Shown: piece after piece, positions 12,732 to 24,341 of the stretch | Numbering within the stretch: the stretch's first letter is position 1 | How the letters are laid out: each line of letters begins with the position of its first letter | Source: Scedosporium boydii | Lineage: Eukaryota > Ascomycota > Sordariomycetes > Microascales > Microascaceae | NCBI GenBank assembly: GCA_002221725.1 | Contig: NJFT01000146.1 | Span: 40,633 to 104,632, forward strand | Direction of reading: 5' to 3' | Length of the DNA: 64,000 bases | The notes under the pieces: model-generated | The model's input: the letters and a program-made list of their open reading frames with translations, nothing else | Databases searched by the model: none | What the model was told of the DNA's origin: nothing | Made by a program: the position numbers and the translations under genes

Positions 12732-15584
12732 GGCTTATGAACGGTTGTTACGGTGGCTGCTGCAGTGGCAACGCAAGAAGGGCAGAAGAGGTCACCAGCA
12801 ACACAGAAATAGCCGGGTGGGAGACCAATACAAGGGCCGGCCACAAGGCCACAGCGGCGGAAAGCAGAGCTAATGCAACACCGGCAGCAGCAGAAAGGGT
12901 CACCCGCGATGGGTAAGGTTCAGAGCTTGTTTAGGAGGAAGGTTGCAAAAGCCGGAGATAGCCAGACCGTATGCGAATTGGGGATTGAATGTAAGTTGGG
13001 AACTCTGGATTGACCTGGATTGGACAGAGGGATGGGTTACAAGCAAGGCGGCAGTGTGGCTCGAGACAATTTTAGCGATCCATTCGCAATTGATCTAGGG
13101 AGTAGATGAGGCCGTGTCGATGTTGACTTCGGTGGAAGCAAGCATCAAAGTGGGTGGTGGTGGTGGTGGGCTGGTGACTTCAGTGTTGGTGACGGAATTT
13201 ACAGATGTCGATCCCGGTTCAAAACGGACTAGCTCCAACTGAGCGCACGGAGGACATACACAGGGTCCTAGAGAGGATAGCGCATATTTAATGTACACAG
13301 GGTGTAGTATCAACGTTCACACTGGTTTTCTAAACTGAAAACGGTATGGTACAAGTGCAGCTGTGGCTCGATAGCCGAGAGAAAAGTTGATTTTAATCGG
13401 CTCAAGGCCAAGAAAAACAAGCTACCAGATTTAAATCTTGGCATCTGTGACATCACAACGACGGGACGAAAAAGAAAAGGAAAACGAGGTAGCGATTTCA
13501 TGCCAGAGGGAAGATGGTCGCAAGGAACAAGAACAGGTTTAGCCCTGGTGAAACGGAGTAATCATTGTCACGTATTAGACCGACCGCGGCCTTCATCAAC
13601 GATACAATGATACAAAATGACATTGGGATTCCGGACAGATGGAATCAAGTGTCATAATCAATCGATGTGATCAGTCTAGACTGTCTAGTGTACGAAGTCA
13701 ATGTATCCGAAAGTCCTTCGTACCTGGATGGACTTGCGACTGTACGAAGTACAACATCGATACCAAGACTTTTGGCGATCCGAGATCCGAGAGAAAGTAA
13801 CATTGAACTTGAACTTGGGAACAGAAGAAAACAGAGGCCGGCGATAGCCAGAGGCAACGAGCACAAGCAAGATTCAAAGGCACAAGCCAGCTCTACCAAG
13901 TTGTTTACACAACGGCTGTTTTTTATAAACACTGCCAAAGCCGATGGGCCAGACCCCAGACTCGCGGACTAAAGCCATTAGCCGCCGTTTTCACCTTAGC
14001 GCCTGCCGGACAGTCTTTGCCAACCCGAGCTTCTCGTTCCTAGCTTCTAGCCTCGATGGCTATCAACGGGGCTCCATTTCTTTCGCATTGCGCAGGAAGG
14101 TAGCGGATGTCAAATGCTTAGGGTCTAGCTAGCCCATCGCGAAAGAAGGGAAGGGTAAGTGAACGGTACTTCCCCGGCACTGGGCTCCGCAGTGTGGTGT
14201 GGTGGCGGCTAATGGACCTGCCTTCTTAGGGCTGCGGTCGTCCGGAGCTTGTTGATCGATCGACTAGATCAAATCCTCGAGGAGGGAGGTGAGTGAGTGA
14301 CGGAGGTGCCGAATGCAACGAATGCAACAGAGCCCACCTTTGGGATGTCCGTCCTCAATGAAGTGCGTGATTGTGACTGAGACTGACCATGGTAAAAGTC
14401 CCCTCCGGCGCCGGACCAAATATGTGATCAAAGTCATCAAATGCAGGCCGTATAGGAACATGGAGCACACTCCACGTTAGGATGGAGATGGCGATGGCGA
14501 TGGAGATGGAGATGGCTTCATGGATGCAGTTAGATCCACTACCATCATCCACATACCCACAAGCCTCGTGGCTAGTGTTTAATCAATCCTACACTACGCA
14601 ACACTACGCAACCTTGACAATTGTACTGCCGACGAGCCAGAATGTATCAATCAATTTGGCTCGATGTTTAACTCCGACTCTTGAAAGCAACATTGAAGCG
14701 TTGCGACGGACCCCACTTGTCCCCAAGCTCCTAGATCCTTCCGTTCAATCAATTTGCCTCTCCGCGTCCATCTCTCTCCACATTTGAGATGATCTGCGCA
14801 TGTCCGCCATGATCATTCCCTTCCCCGCGCATCTCTCTTCCCTCCTTCCTCTTTCTGCCGTTCTCCCCGGCCCCGATCACGCTGGTTTCTCTGCATCTGC
14901 CACATCTGCTATCCCCGTGAATGAAAGAGAATCTCGTAACTGGCATGTCCATCAACTTAGTGCATCCAATTGTCATCCTGCATCATCAGATCCAAGTGTG
15001 GGCCTAAGCTGCTAGGTTCCATTTTAACTCTTATTTTTGCTAGTTGTAGAAAGGTCAGGGCCGATCCCCGGATCCAACTCGGCATCACTCGCATGACTTC
15101 CCCTCACTTCCTCGGTGTCCCAACTTTACGTCGTACTTTGCTCGTGGACGGCAAATGGCTTGGTAGGAATGGATGTGGATACCAGTGAAGAAGACGTTCC
15201 AAAGGGATGTTCTAGACGAAGCCTCACGACAACTAGATTCGGCGTATTCTGTCCAACCCCCAATCCTACCTTAGCCTCCCGACTTATACGCAGAACAACA
15301 ACACAAACCTGCTTTACTTCTGCCGCTTGCCATCTCACGAGGATGACTCGTACAAGGTTTTTCGGTGTTGTGCTGCAGGAGCTGCATGTCTTGCCCTGGT
15401 TAATGAAGACGATATAACTCCGGCTCCAGATACCCTTCTCCCCTCCCTCGATGTTTGTGCTCCCTTGACTCCTCTTTCTCATCCCGCACACACCTCCCCT
15501 CATAACTCTGTGCAGAGGGCCACTCCAAAAAGTGATCTACCATTCCCTTTCCCTTTCTATGCTCTCTTTTACCCTCACGTCACC
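12732..15584. other. intergenic, divergent promoters (2.9 kb)
   Basis: Gene-free region between RMD1 and JEN1. It holds one exact TACGAAGTA (13743-13751) with two near copies within 60 bp (13691, about 13716), and a short GATGGA/GATGGC tandem array at 14481-14515. The last 400 bp upstream of JEN1 are pyrimidine-rich and contain several ATG triplets upstream of the chosen start, so short upstream frames are likely in the leader. Confidence 0.55.
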
Positions 15585-16630
15585 ATGTCTTCCTCTATAG
15601 ATCCCAAAATCCAGAGTAATCATCGCCATGGCTCTTCCTCCCCCGATAGCAGCCGCAACAGGGAACAGGTTGGCGATTATTCCACCTCGCGCTACAGCAT
15701 GTCGCCGGGAGAGTATCTTCGCACTCGCGTCACCACCTTGCGCCCGCCCATGCACAAGGTGTCGAATCCCATTCCTCTCTTGCGCATGTTGACCGGTCGT
15801 CAATGGGCCTTTTTCGCCGTTGCTCTCTCTGCTTGGGTATGTTCCATCCAGTGCTATTGCTCCTTCAATTTCTTCGCATCTTTTACTCGGTTAGCTCCTG
15901 TCTCGTCTCTCGTCTTACACTCCTTTTACTCTCTAGACCTGGGATGCCCTCGACTTCTTCACCGTCTCCCTGACCGTCACCGACCTCGCCAAGGACCTCC
16001 ACCGGTCCAAGACGGACATCACCTGGGCCATCACTCTCGTACTCATGTTCCGGTCCGTTGGCGCCATCATCTTTGGTATTCTCTCCGATCGCTACGGTCG
16101 CAAGTGGCCCTTTATCGTTAACAACTTTTTGTTTGTCGTCATTGAGCTTGTAAGTCGAGAGGATTTTCCTTTTTTTAATCAACCATCATCAATCATGCTT
16201 CTCATCATCTCGAGATAATATTTTGTAATATTCACTCCCCCGCCCCTAATCGGAGCTCTCTCCGCCAAAGACTGCAGTTCTCAAACTTCAGCCAAGACCG
16301 CTCCGCTCCCGGTCCGCGCCGTGGTTGCATCGACGCCATCTGGCTTGGCGCATAAATTCTCCGCCGCGCCAAGCCCACTTAGGACAACGTCTCAACAACA
16401 AGAGAGATAATATGGACCTCGATTGACATTTCGCTTTTTTTTATTTTAGGGAACTGGTTTCTGCGTCACTTTTGAGCAATTCCTGGCGTGTCGAGCTATT
16501 TTCGGCATTGCCATGGGTGGTTTGTACGGAAACGCCGCGGCCACGGCCCTTGAGGATTGCCCCCATGAAGCTCGCGGCCTGATAAGCGGTATGCTTCAGC
16601 AAGGTGTAAGTCAAAAGTTCCCGAGAATAT

Positions 16631-16675
<45 letters not shown>

Positions 16676-17688
16676 CCTTAAAAAAAGGCTGTGCCATTTT
16701 CGAGAATGAAAATCTGACCCATCCAAAGTACGCCCTCGGCTACCTCCTCTGCGTCGTCTTCGCCCGCGCCCTCGTCAACACCACCCCCCACGGCTGGCGT
16801 CCCCTCTTCTGGTTCGCCGCCGTGCCCCCTGTCCTCATAATGATAGCGCGCTACTACCTCCCCGAGAACGACGCCTACATCAGCCAGCAGCGCCTGCGCG
16901 CCGAGGCCGAAATCAACCAAAACGCCTCCGTCTCGCAGACCTTCATCCGTCAGGGAAAAGTCGCCCTGCGCCGCCATTGGCTTGGGCTCGTGTACCTCGT
17001 GCTCCTTATGGCTGGGTTCAATTTCATGTCGCATGGTAGTCAGGATATTTATCCCGTTATGCTGAGCAATCAGTTTGGTTTCAACCATGATATGGTTACC
17101 GTTACGCAGGTTGTTGCGAACTTGGGTGCCATCTGTGGCGGTACGACTGTTGGGTATTTGAGCCAGTTCTTCGGCCGGCGACTTACCATTATGGTCTGCT
17201 GCGTTGTCGGCGGCGCGCTGTTGTATCCTTACACCTTTGTCAGTTCCTACGCGGTCATAGCGGCTGCCTTTGTCGAGCAGTTCTGCGTCCAGGGCGCATG
17301 GGGCGTCATCCCCATCCACCTCATGGAACTCTCCCCGGGCGCCATCCGAACCTTCGTCGTCGGCACGTCCTACCAGCTGGGTAACCTCGCCTCTTCGGCC
17401 AGCTCGACCATCGAGGCTCGTCTGGGCGAGCGGTTCCCGCTGCCTCCGACTCCCGAGGGCGACACTCGCTACGAGTACGGAAGGGTCATTTGCATCTTTA
17501 TGGGCTGCGTGTACGGCTATTTGCTCATCCTTACGTTTTTGGGGCCCGAGAAGATGGGTAGGGCTTTCGATGCGGGTTCGGACGATGAGGCGATGGAGGT
17601 GGCGGGGGTGGATGCCATTCAAGCTGTGAGGGGGATGGGTGCGAATGAGGAGAAGAAGATTTCGGATGATGTTGAGAAGGGTGTTTGA
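15585..17688 (+). CDS. JEN1: Jen1-like monocarboxylate (lactate/pyruvate) MFS transporter
   Basis: Four exons, 15585-15836, 15937-16149, 16450-16605 and 16729-17688, give 526 residues; every junction is GT-AG and in phase. The sequence has the twelve-helix MFS layout, with the loop motif SDRYGRKWPF between helices 2 and 3, and family-specific blocks TWDALDFFTVSLTVTDLA, TITWAITLVLMFRSVGAIIFG-type helix 2, and FNFMSHGSQDIYPVML, which are characteristic of the sialate:H+ symporter (SHS) group including yeast Jen1. The substrate would be lactate, pyruvate or another short carboxylate taken up with protons at the plasma membrane. The C-terminal tail is acidic and Lys-rich, a likely place for ubiquitin-dependent endocytosis in this family (inference). 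Intron 2 is unusually long (300 nt) and intron 3 holds a microsatellite. Confidence 0.9.
16634..16667. repeat. (AT)17 microsatellite in JEN1 intron 3
   Basis: A perfect 34-bp AT dinucleotide array lies inside intron 3 of the Jen1-like gene, 28 bp after the donor and about 60 bp before the acceptor. It is likely length-polymorphic. Confidence 0.95.
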
Positions 17689-18870
17689 GCGTGTGTCTGG
17701 GAGAGAGGGGGAGGGCCTAAGCATTGTTTTGATATTAACGATGTTTTTGTATGTTGCTATGGGTAACTTTTTAGCCGTCAGAAGTGTGCCGAGGTAGGCA
17801 TTTCATGTAAACCAACATACCGCAGTATCAGTATCAGCATGGGCATTAAAGTTCAAAATCGCAATTCCAAGTTGTGGAAATTCGTTTGGGACGCACCTTC
17901 CTCCCGAGAGTTGGAGGTTGTCTGTGTATGTGTTATAAATGAGAATTTGGGTCTGGATTCTCAACGTCTCATGGAAGCTCAAGTGGTCGAGCGGTGACGC
18001 ACTGCTTGCAAGCTACTTCCGCAAGGCGCCGGCGTGGAACCCGGTCTGGTCAAACTATGAGACGTGGAGGAAATTGGGAAACGGGATTTGGGAAAGAGAA
18101 ATTGGGAACTGGGTTGGGAGAAGTGGGAATTCTTTTTTTTGCTGGATAATCTTTTGATAGTAGAGATTCTGTTTTTCCTTTTCCCTTTCCGCAAGAGAGT
18201 ATCTCGAGTCTTTTTCTGGGCTCTGTTTCCAGGGGAGGAGTGAGGTGAGGGGTGATGTTTGGAGAGGTTGTTCGTTCGAAATTAGTGGCGAACATTCCTA
18301 CCTTTTTTTTTCTCTCTCTTTTTCTTCGCTCTTGTGTTGGGGGATTTCCACTTCGCTTCGAGCATTAAGAGGATCAGGTGCTCTCCTTTTGGATTATTTG
18401 ACCGGTCTTGGCGATAGCTGAAAAGGGACTCCATCAAGCCATGTTGAATGCTCGTTGACATGGACTCGGTCTGTGGTCCCGCGGTCTCCCGTTTCCTTTC
18501 TGGCACTCCAAGAACCACGATCCAGGCGTATCGTGGGTTGAACAAACAAAGACACAAATAGGTCACCAAAAAAGGTGATATAATCGCCATAGATCCTCTC
18601 GGAACTGGAAAGTATGATTGCAAACCATATGAAGCGTACACCAAAGCATACCCGAACGCCAATTCTCCCTAATAAACATCCCAATCCTCCCTTTGCCGCC
18701 CTCAATCTCTCTGTCCTTGTAGATTCCACCCTCGAAATAGCAGTCGAACCAACCGTATTCGTCATATCGTAACCGCCCCTAACCCCTTCCTTCCTATATC
18801 CGAACCGCCGATCGATCCTGCCAATTAGCCTGGGACGCGAGCCACGATCCCGGCTACTCCGCACTCTTCA
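17689..18870. other. intergenic, convergent
   Basis: Between two convergent genes. It contains a tRNA-like relic at about 17980-18056 (A-box-like TGGTCGAGCGG and a degenerate B-box), then purine-rich DNA and a T8 run near 18132. No coding frame is convincing. Confidence 0.5.
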
Positions 18871-19342
18871 TTAACCATACCTCGGGGCCCCCTGGGGCGG
18901 ATCCCCATGCCATCCCTGCTGCGGAGGACCAGGCGGAAGAGGAGCACGACCGTTCGCCATGGCCGTAACGTCGGGCCTATTCTCGAGGGGTTGTCGGAAA
19001 TTGCAAATGCGGCAGGAAATGTCTTTGTAGCCCTTTATGGAGAGAGGAATGATGGGCTAAAAAATCGCAGTAAAAACAACGGTTAGCATTCCATGACAAC
19101 GCCCTGAGCGATGCGATCCAAGGAAATAAATAGAAAGAAGCTATCCCGAACGAGCCGCGGCAGAAAGGAGAGATGCGAAAAGAAGAGAGAAGACTCACGA
19201 TCCAGCACAGGGTGAACCACGGATTGGACTTGAGCACGCGACCAGACATGTTACTGCAGTTGTAGCATTGGCAAACGATGTTTTCGTAGCCGGGGACCGG
19301 CTTGCGAAAGGTGTGTTCGCCGAAGACGAAGAAGAAGAACAT
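18871..19342 (-). CDS. small zinc-ribbon protein
   Basis: Two exons on the minus strand, 19342-19199 and 19056-18871, give 109 residues. Splice signals are GTGAGT and TTTTTTAG, phase 0. The protein starts with a hydrophobic MFFFFVFGEHTF segment, then carries CQCYNC and, after the splice junction, CRIC, so two Cys pairs about 45 residues apart can form one zinc ribbon. The junction reads NPWFTLCWI then PIIPLSIKGYKD, a continuous hydrophobic strand. The C-terminus is Gly/Pro-rich. This matches the short fungal zinc-ribbon family (Pfam zinc_ribbon_15 type); no biochemical role is known to me. The intron lies between the two half-sites. Confidence in the gene model is high, in any function low. 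Confidence 0.82.
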
Positions 19343-20944
19343 GGCGAGGGAGGAGTTTCGCTTCAGATCTCGGTTGTTCTGGCTCGTCTACGTTTCGCTC
19401 TCGGAATGTTTCGCTTCTATTTTCGGTTTCGCTCAATTGATCGCTTTTGCTGGGGTATTCGTATCAATCGCTCGATGGTATCGGTTTGTGTAGCGTTGGG
19501 ATTTCGTGTCCTCTTCACAAAACGTGTTTGGGTATGGAAGAGGGAAGATGTGTGTGTGAGGGTGTGTTGGCTCTTGTGTGCCTTGAGTCCTTGGCGAGAT
19601 GGTCCAAGGCGTTAAATGAGCAGTTCAAAGTTGCATGTAGTGGTCCATTCGGTGTGGGGTGCGTGGCGAGAGAACAGGACAATTGGACGCGGAAGGTGCG
19701 GCAGGGTCCCCGTCGTGATTTGTGCCTGTTCCGCTAAAAATGGGCAGTTTCCAAATTCCCGTTGAGACGGGCTCGGGGCTCTGTGGGGTTGCACCGGGAG
19801 GAATGGGAGGAACGGGCTTTGACTCTTTTGAGTTTTTTTGGCAGTATTCGCGGGTATTTGGGAGATTGTGATTGTCCTTTCGTCTTAGCCGCTCTCTGTT
19901 GACCACTTTGGATGTGGAATGATGGGGATCTACGAAGTATGTCGAGGAATGGAAGTTGAGGCCAAGAGAGGTTTTATGGAGATCAACGCCCCATTCCAAA
20001 AGATATTGAGCGAAGGTGGGTGGCGTTCAGGTCAAGCGGCGCTCAAAGTCGACAATGGCAGAGATGATTGGGATTGAGATTGATCAATGTCGATCGATCT
20101 ATCAGGATCTGTTCGATGACGTTGCCAACATTTCAAAGCACTGGAGCGACATTGAACTAGCTCATTGGTACGAAGTCAATGACCTGACTGGGGGTGGCGC
20201 AGCTCGGGCGAGACGACATGATTAGAAGTGCCAAGACAATATTTTGGGTTCTAGCCTGGAGGGGGGGAAGCTTGAGAATGTCGCATTGGAGCCTAGTTGA
20301 GAGATTTCCCATTGGTGAAGCCGATGGATCAACGATGAGCCACTTTGATAGTCCGCAGACTTATACGCGTATGACAATGGGAAGGAGCGAGTCTCACGAC
20401 TTCGTACATTCAATTGATGCACTTCGCAGGTTGCCTGGCTTCGTAGGCTGTAGGTCGGCTGAGCGAGGTGCCGTCCAAGTCTCACAGCTGACTGCGCCTG
20501 GTTGCTGATGACTCAGCTCTCGACCCCAATTCAAGCAATGTCACATCAAGATTGCGCCTCGCCGAATCTTAGCTTGGCGGGGACCTGCAGCAAAATAATT
20601 CTCGAGCACTCAAACTTCAAAAGTCTAAAAGTCCACCTCGATTCGCAACAGACAACGCTGGACGCTATTATCACGAACCTCTAGGTGCTTGTGATTTATA
20701 CCATATTCTATGCCTTGTCCAGCAATTTAAACCCTCACCAAGAACCAATTCGTTCTCTCGAAAACGCCCCTCGCCTGTATTGTCGCGTCGAGTCACCCTC
20801 CCCCACTACTCCGACCTCGACACCCGTCATCACCACCTTGCGCCTCGAGTTGGCCAACTTGCGAAGGCACTTAGCACCTCGACCTAGTCCTTTCATAGCG
20901 ATGTGATAGGGGACCCCTCGAATTAGCCCGAGCGAGGAAGCATA
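19343..20944. other. intergenic, divergent promoters (1.6 kb)
   Basis: Upstream regions of the zinc-ribbon and RPP1 genes. One exact TACGAAGTA (19931-19939) and degenerate copies at about 20169, 20399 and 20442 are present. No convincing open frame. Confidence 0.55.
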
Positions 20945-20984
20945 CACACGCACACGCACACGCACACGCACACGCACACGCACA
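20945..20984. repeat. (CACACG)n hexanucleotide repeat in the RPP1 leader
   Basis: About six and a half copies of CACACG, essentially perfect, ending 7 bp before the RPP1 start codon. Confidence 0.95.
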
Positions 20985-20991
20985 GCTAGCC

Positions 20992-21939
20992 ATGTTCGAC
21001 CTCAACATCTCCTGGTCGCCTTCGACCACCCCCCAAGACCTCGAACGCCGCCTCTCCCACTCCTCCCAACTCGGCTACAAAACCGTCGCCATCAACCACA
21101 TAATCTCCACCCCCATCCCCTCTCAAATCAAAAACCCACTCCCCCAACTACCCTCCACAAACGACCAAACGTCCTCCAAACCCACAGCAACAACGACGAC
21201 GACCCTCCCCACCGTCCTCCACCGCGCAACCATCATCCTCTCCGAACCCTCCCAAAACCACCGCCTCCTCTCCCTTACCCCGCACTACCACCTCCTCGCC
21301 CTCCGCCCAACGACCGAAAAATCCTTCACGGCAGCCTGCCAATCCATCACCGACATCCCCCTCATATCCCTCGACCTCTCACAGCGGCTCCCCTTCCACC
21401 TGCGCCCCAAAACATGCGCCGTCGCCGTCTCCCGCGGCGTCCGCTTCGAAATCTCCTACGCCCAGCTCCTCGCGGCCCCCGACTCTAGGGCTAGGGCCAA
21501 CTTCATCGGCAACGTCATGAGCCTCGTGCGTGCTACGAGGGGCAAAGGGTTGGTTGTTTCGAGCGGGGCGGCAAGGCCCGGGGATCTTAGGGCCCCGATG
21601 GATGTGGTGAATCTGTTGAGCGTTTGGGGGTTGGCGTGCGAGAGGGGCGTGGAGGCCATGGGGGCGGGGCCGAGGGGGATTGTGGTGAATGAGGGGATTA
21701 AGAGGGTTGGGTATAGGGGGGTTGTGGAGATTGTGAAGGCTGTTCCTGCGCCGCCTGAGAAGGAGAAGGAGAAGGATGGTGCCGATGGGAAGAAGAGCGG
21801 CCAGGCTGCGACTGGCTCTCAATCTAACGTGGGGGGAAAGAACAAAAAGGGCCAGAAGAGGAAGAATGTGCAGGAGAGCCCTGGCGGTGAGGGAAACCGG
21901 CCGGGGAAGAAGTGGAAAGGAGGTCAAAAGCCAAAATAG
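20992..21939 (+). CDS. RPP1: RNase P/MRP protein subunit Rpp1 (p30)
   Basis: Single open frame of 315 residues without introns. It begins MFDLNISW and continues with the p30 pattern: a TIM-barrel-like start, LGYKTVAINH, an RATIILSEPS segment, HYHLLALRPTTEKSFTAAC, then ISLDLSQRLPFHLRPK and AVSRGVRFEISYAQLL, and further on RATRGKGLVVSSGA and DVVNLLSVWGL. Rpp1 is a shared protein of nuclear RNase P (tRNA 5' maturation) and RNase MRP (rRNA processing). The last 70 residues are Lys/Gly-rich and disordered, plausibly RNA-binding and carrying a nuclear signal. The first half uses C-rich wobble codons strongly, the second half G-rich ones. The start codon follows the hexanucleotide repeat directly. 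Confidence 0.93.
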   Translation: MFDLNISWSPSTTPQDLERRLSHSSQLGYKTVAINHIISTPIPSQIKNPLPQLPSTNDQTSSKPTATTTTTLPTVLHRATIILSEPSQNHRLLSLTPHYHLLALRPTTEKSFTAACQSITDIPLISLDLSQRLPFHLRPKTCAVAVSRGVRFEISYAQLLAAPDSRARANFIGNVMSLVRATRGKGLVVSSGAARPGDLRAPMDVVNLLSVWGLACERGVEAMGAGPRGIVVNEGIKRVGYRGVVEIVKAVPAPPEKEKEKDGADGKKSGQAATGSQSNVGGKNKKGQKRKNVQESPGGEGNRPGKKWKGGQKPK

Positions 21940-22512
21940 GTCGTACTTCTTTTGCAATACTTGTTTTCGGGCTCTTTTTTTCACACTCGGGCCAGGACTA
22001 CATATATACTTGATACCCATACAATAGATAGACATGGTATGCTCAAAAAAAAAAAAAAAACTATACAACTCGCCACGGCAAAGTTGGGAAATTTTGTGCC
22101 GGGAATCATCTCTCTCACACTGGTCTCTGTCTACAAGAGTCGAAAGGGGGAAAAAAGTGATTTACATTCGTATCCAGAAAAGAGATGGAAGGGAAGAAGA
22201 AAATAAGAAACGAACCGGCGTAAGAGAAGAAAAAAAAGTATCCAGGAAATGAAGAGAAACCCGACCAAAACATACTTCACCGCACTCAAGAGAGAACATC
22301 TCATTGACACCGGATCTTCCATTGAAATAGCATACCTGTCTATTTTCCCCTGCACAGGTAACACACACAACATCCGAAGTCCCTTCCAAACATCCAATCG
22401 TCAAAAACAGAAAAAAACCCTTCCCATTCTCCAGGGACCCTTGCCTTTTTTGGTATTATACGTGTCAAGTGCGTCAAGCACTCCCCCTTCTCTTCAGCCA
22501 TCCCTCTTTCAT
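21940..22512. other. intergenic, convergent
   Basis: Short convergent spacer holding both 3' UTRs, with an A15-type run near 22046-22060 and purine-rich DNA from 22140 to 22260. Nothing else seen. Confidence 0.55.
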
Positions 22513-24341
22513 CTAGCCAAGATTGCCGAGGTCGACGACGTTATTGAGGTCGAGACCGCTGAGATCCAACTGGGCGGGGGCAGCGACGGGAGCCGCATCG
22601 GGAGTAGCAGCGGGTGCAGCGGGATTAGCGGCGCCTACGCTGTTCGATCCGTCAAGGCCGCCGAGGTTGATGTTGTTCTGGGGCGCTGGGATTTCAGCGA
22701 CGGGAGGTGCCGCGACTGGGGGTGCTACGACGGGAGACGGGGCAGTCACGGGTACGGGAGTAGCGGCAGCGGGATCGGGAACCGCGGGGGAGGCGACGGG
22801 CGGGACGGCGGCGATAGGGTCCGCCGAAGGAACGGGCGCAACGGGGACAGGCGCGACGACTGAGGCAGCCGGGTCGGCGATTGGCGCGGGCGCAACTGAG
22901 GCGGCGGGGTCGACGATGGGAGCGGGAGCAACTGCTGAGGCTGCGGGATCAACGACCGGGGCGGGAGCAACTGAAGCTACTGGGTCAACGACTGGAGCTA
23001 CCGAAGCGACGGGTGGAACGACGGCATCGACGGAGGAGGCGTCAATTGCTGTGATCTTGATTAGCAAAATGGAATTTGAACGAAGAGAAGAATCTCTGGG
23101 GAAAGAATACGTACCCGACGATCCAGCACCGATGTTAGCAGCAGGGTCGCTGACAACGGGAGCAGCCGCGGCAGGTGGAGGCGTAGGAGCCGCGTCGACG
23201 TTGGTCCTAGGTAGCGTAGTCGTGGGGCCGCGAGTGTCCGGCAGCGAGACGAGGACGATGCCGATTCCGGTAGAAATAATGACAGGAGTGTCGACGCCGC
23301 CTTGGTTGTTCTGTCCAGCGGCGTTTCCGAGGTCTGCGGCGGGGGTCTCGACGGCACCAGCGGCGTCACTTGCGACGGCACTAGAGACGTCACCGACAGT
23401 GTCACCGACGGCGGATGTGGCATCAGCCACGGAAGAGCCACCATCGGTGGAGGCGGCATTGTTAACAGTGCCAACGTCTCCCTCCTGTAATCGAGTTAGC
23501 CGGAGATGAATCTTCATAAAAGATCTGTGACCGTGTAGAGGAACTTACGGCAGCGGGAAGACCGGTGACAGTCATCATCATGGTGACAGTGAGGGTCTCA
23601 GTCTCGGTGACGGATTCCGTGATAGTCCTAAAAGACACCTTATTAGGCTTCTCAAAACTCTTAATGGGTGTCGGCCGTGATCCATGACTTACGCAGCCTC
23701 GGCGTCGGCGGTGACAGTTTCTCGTTCGGTCTCAGTAACAGTCTCCGTCTCCGTTTCGGTCTCTGTCTCCGTGACAGCGCGATTGTTGCTGCTGCTATCA
23801 TCCCCGCCATCGTCGTCGTTATTGTTGTTGTTGTCGTTGTTGTTCCTGTTATTACCGAAGTTGAACAGGTTACCCAAGTTGCCAAGGTTGAACAAGTTGT
23901 TGCCATTGTTCACGCCGACGTTGTTATCGTCGTTGCTATCATCATTGCTGCCGTCATCCTCGTTGTCTTCATTGTCGTCGTCATTGCTGCTATCGTCACT
24001 GTTCTGGTTGTTCCCCCGGTTGCCGCCGAGGTTATTGAAGAAGTCGAAGAGCCCATTCTGACGCCTGGCTAGTGCCACATCTTGATGGGGTCGCGCGAAG
24101 ACGGCAGCCTATATTTTTTCCCCATGTCAGTCTCTTCCATCTTTGAGCCGTCCATGATTGGGTTTCTCGGCCGGTCTTCCTTCAAGATAGATTCACGATC
24201 CTCCTGCGACCAAATCTAAGTCCCATCACAACCCCATTGCCTCATCCCTCAAGCCCCCAAATACAGAGCAACAACATCGGTCGACCTTACCTGCGCAAGC
24301 GAAAGAATGGCGACGACGAGGAACCAAATGCTGTGCCTCAT
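22513..24341 (-). CDS. secreted low-complexity protein (Asn-rich, Thr/Glu and Ala/Pro repeats)
   Basis: Five exons on the minus strand (24341-24291, 24108-23693, 23627-23549, 23484-23115, 23048-22513) join in phase to 483 residues. Exon 1 is a clean signal peptide (MRHSIWFLVVAILSLAQ), with cleavage likely in the AAVFARPHQ region; LARRQ just after could be a Kex2-type processing site. The rest is compositionally layered: an Asn/Asp-rich block with FNNLGG and LFNLGNLGNLFNFGNN, a Thr-Glu alternation (TETETETETE), a T/V-rich stretch, and a long Ala/Pro/Val region with repeated VAPAPxxDPAAS units, ending in LDLSGLDLNNVVDLGNLG. The product is probably a cell-wall or secreted structural protein; no enzymatic domain is visible and no GPI signal is obvious. 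No homologue is recognised with certainty. Confidence 0.75.

Noticed and set aside
14481..14515. GATGGA/GATGGC array considered as part of a coding sequence
   Set aside because: A Met/Glu-repeat frame runs through it but has no support on either side; treated as a simple repeat.
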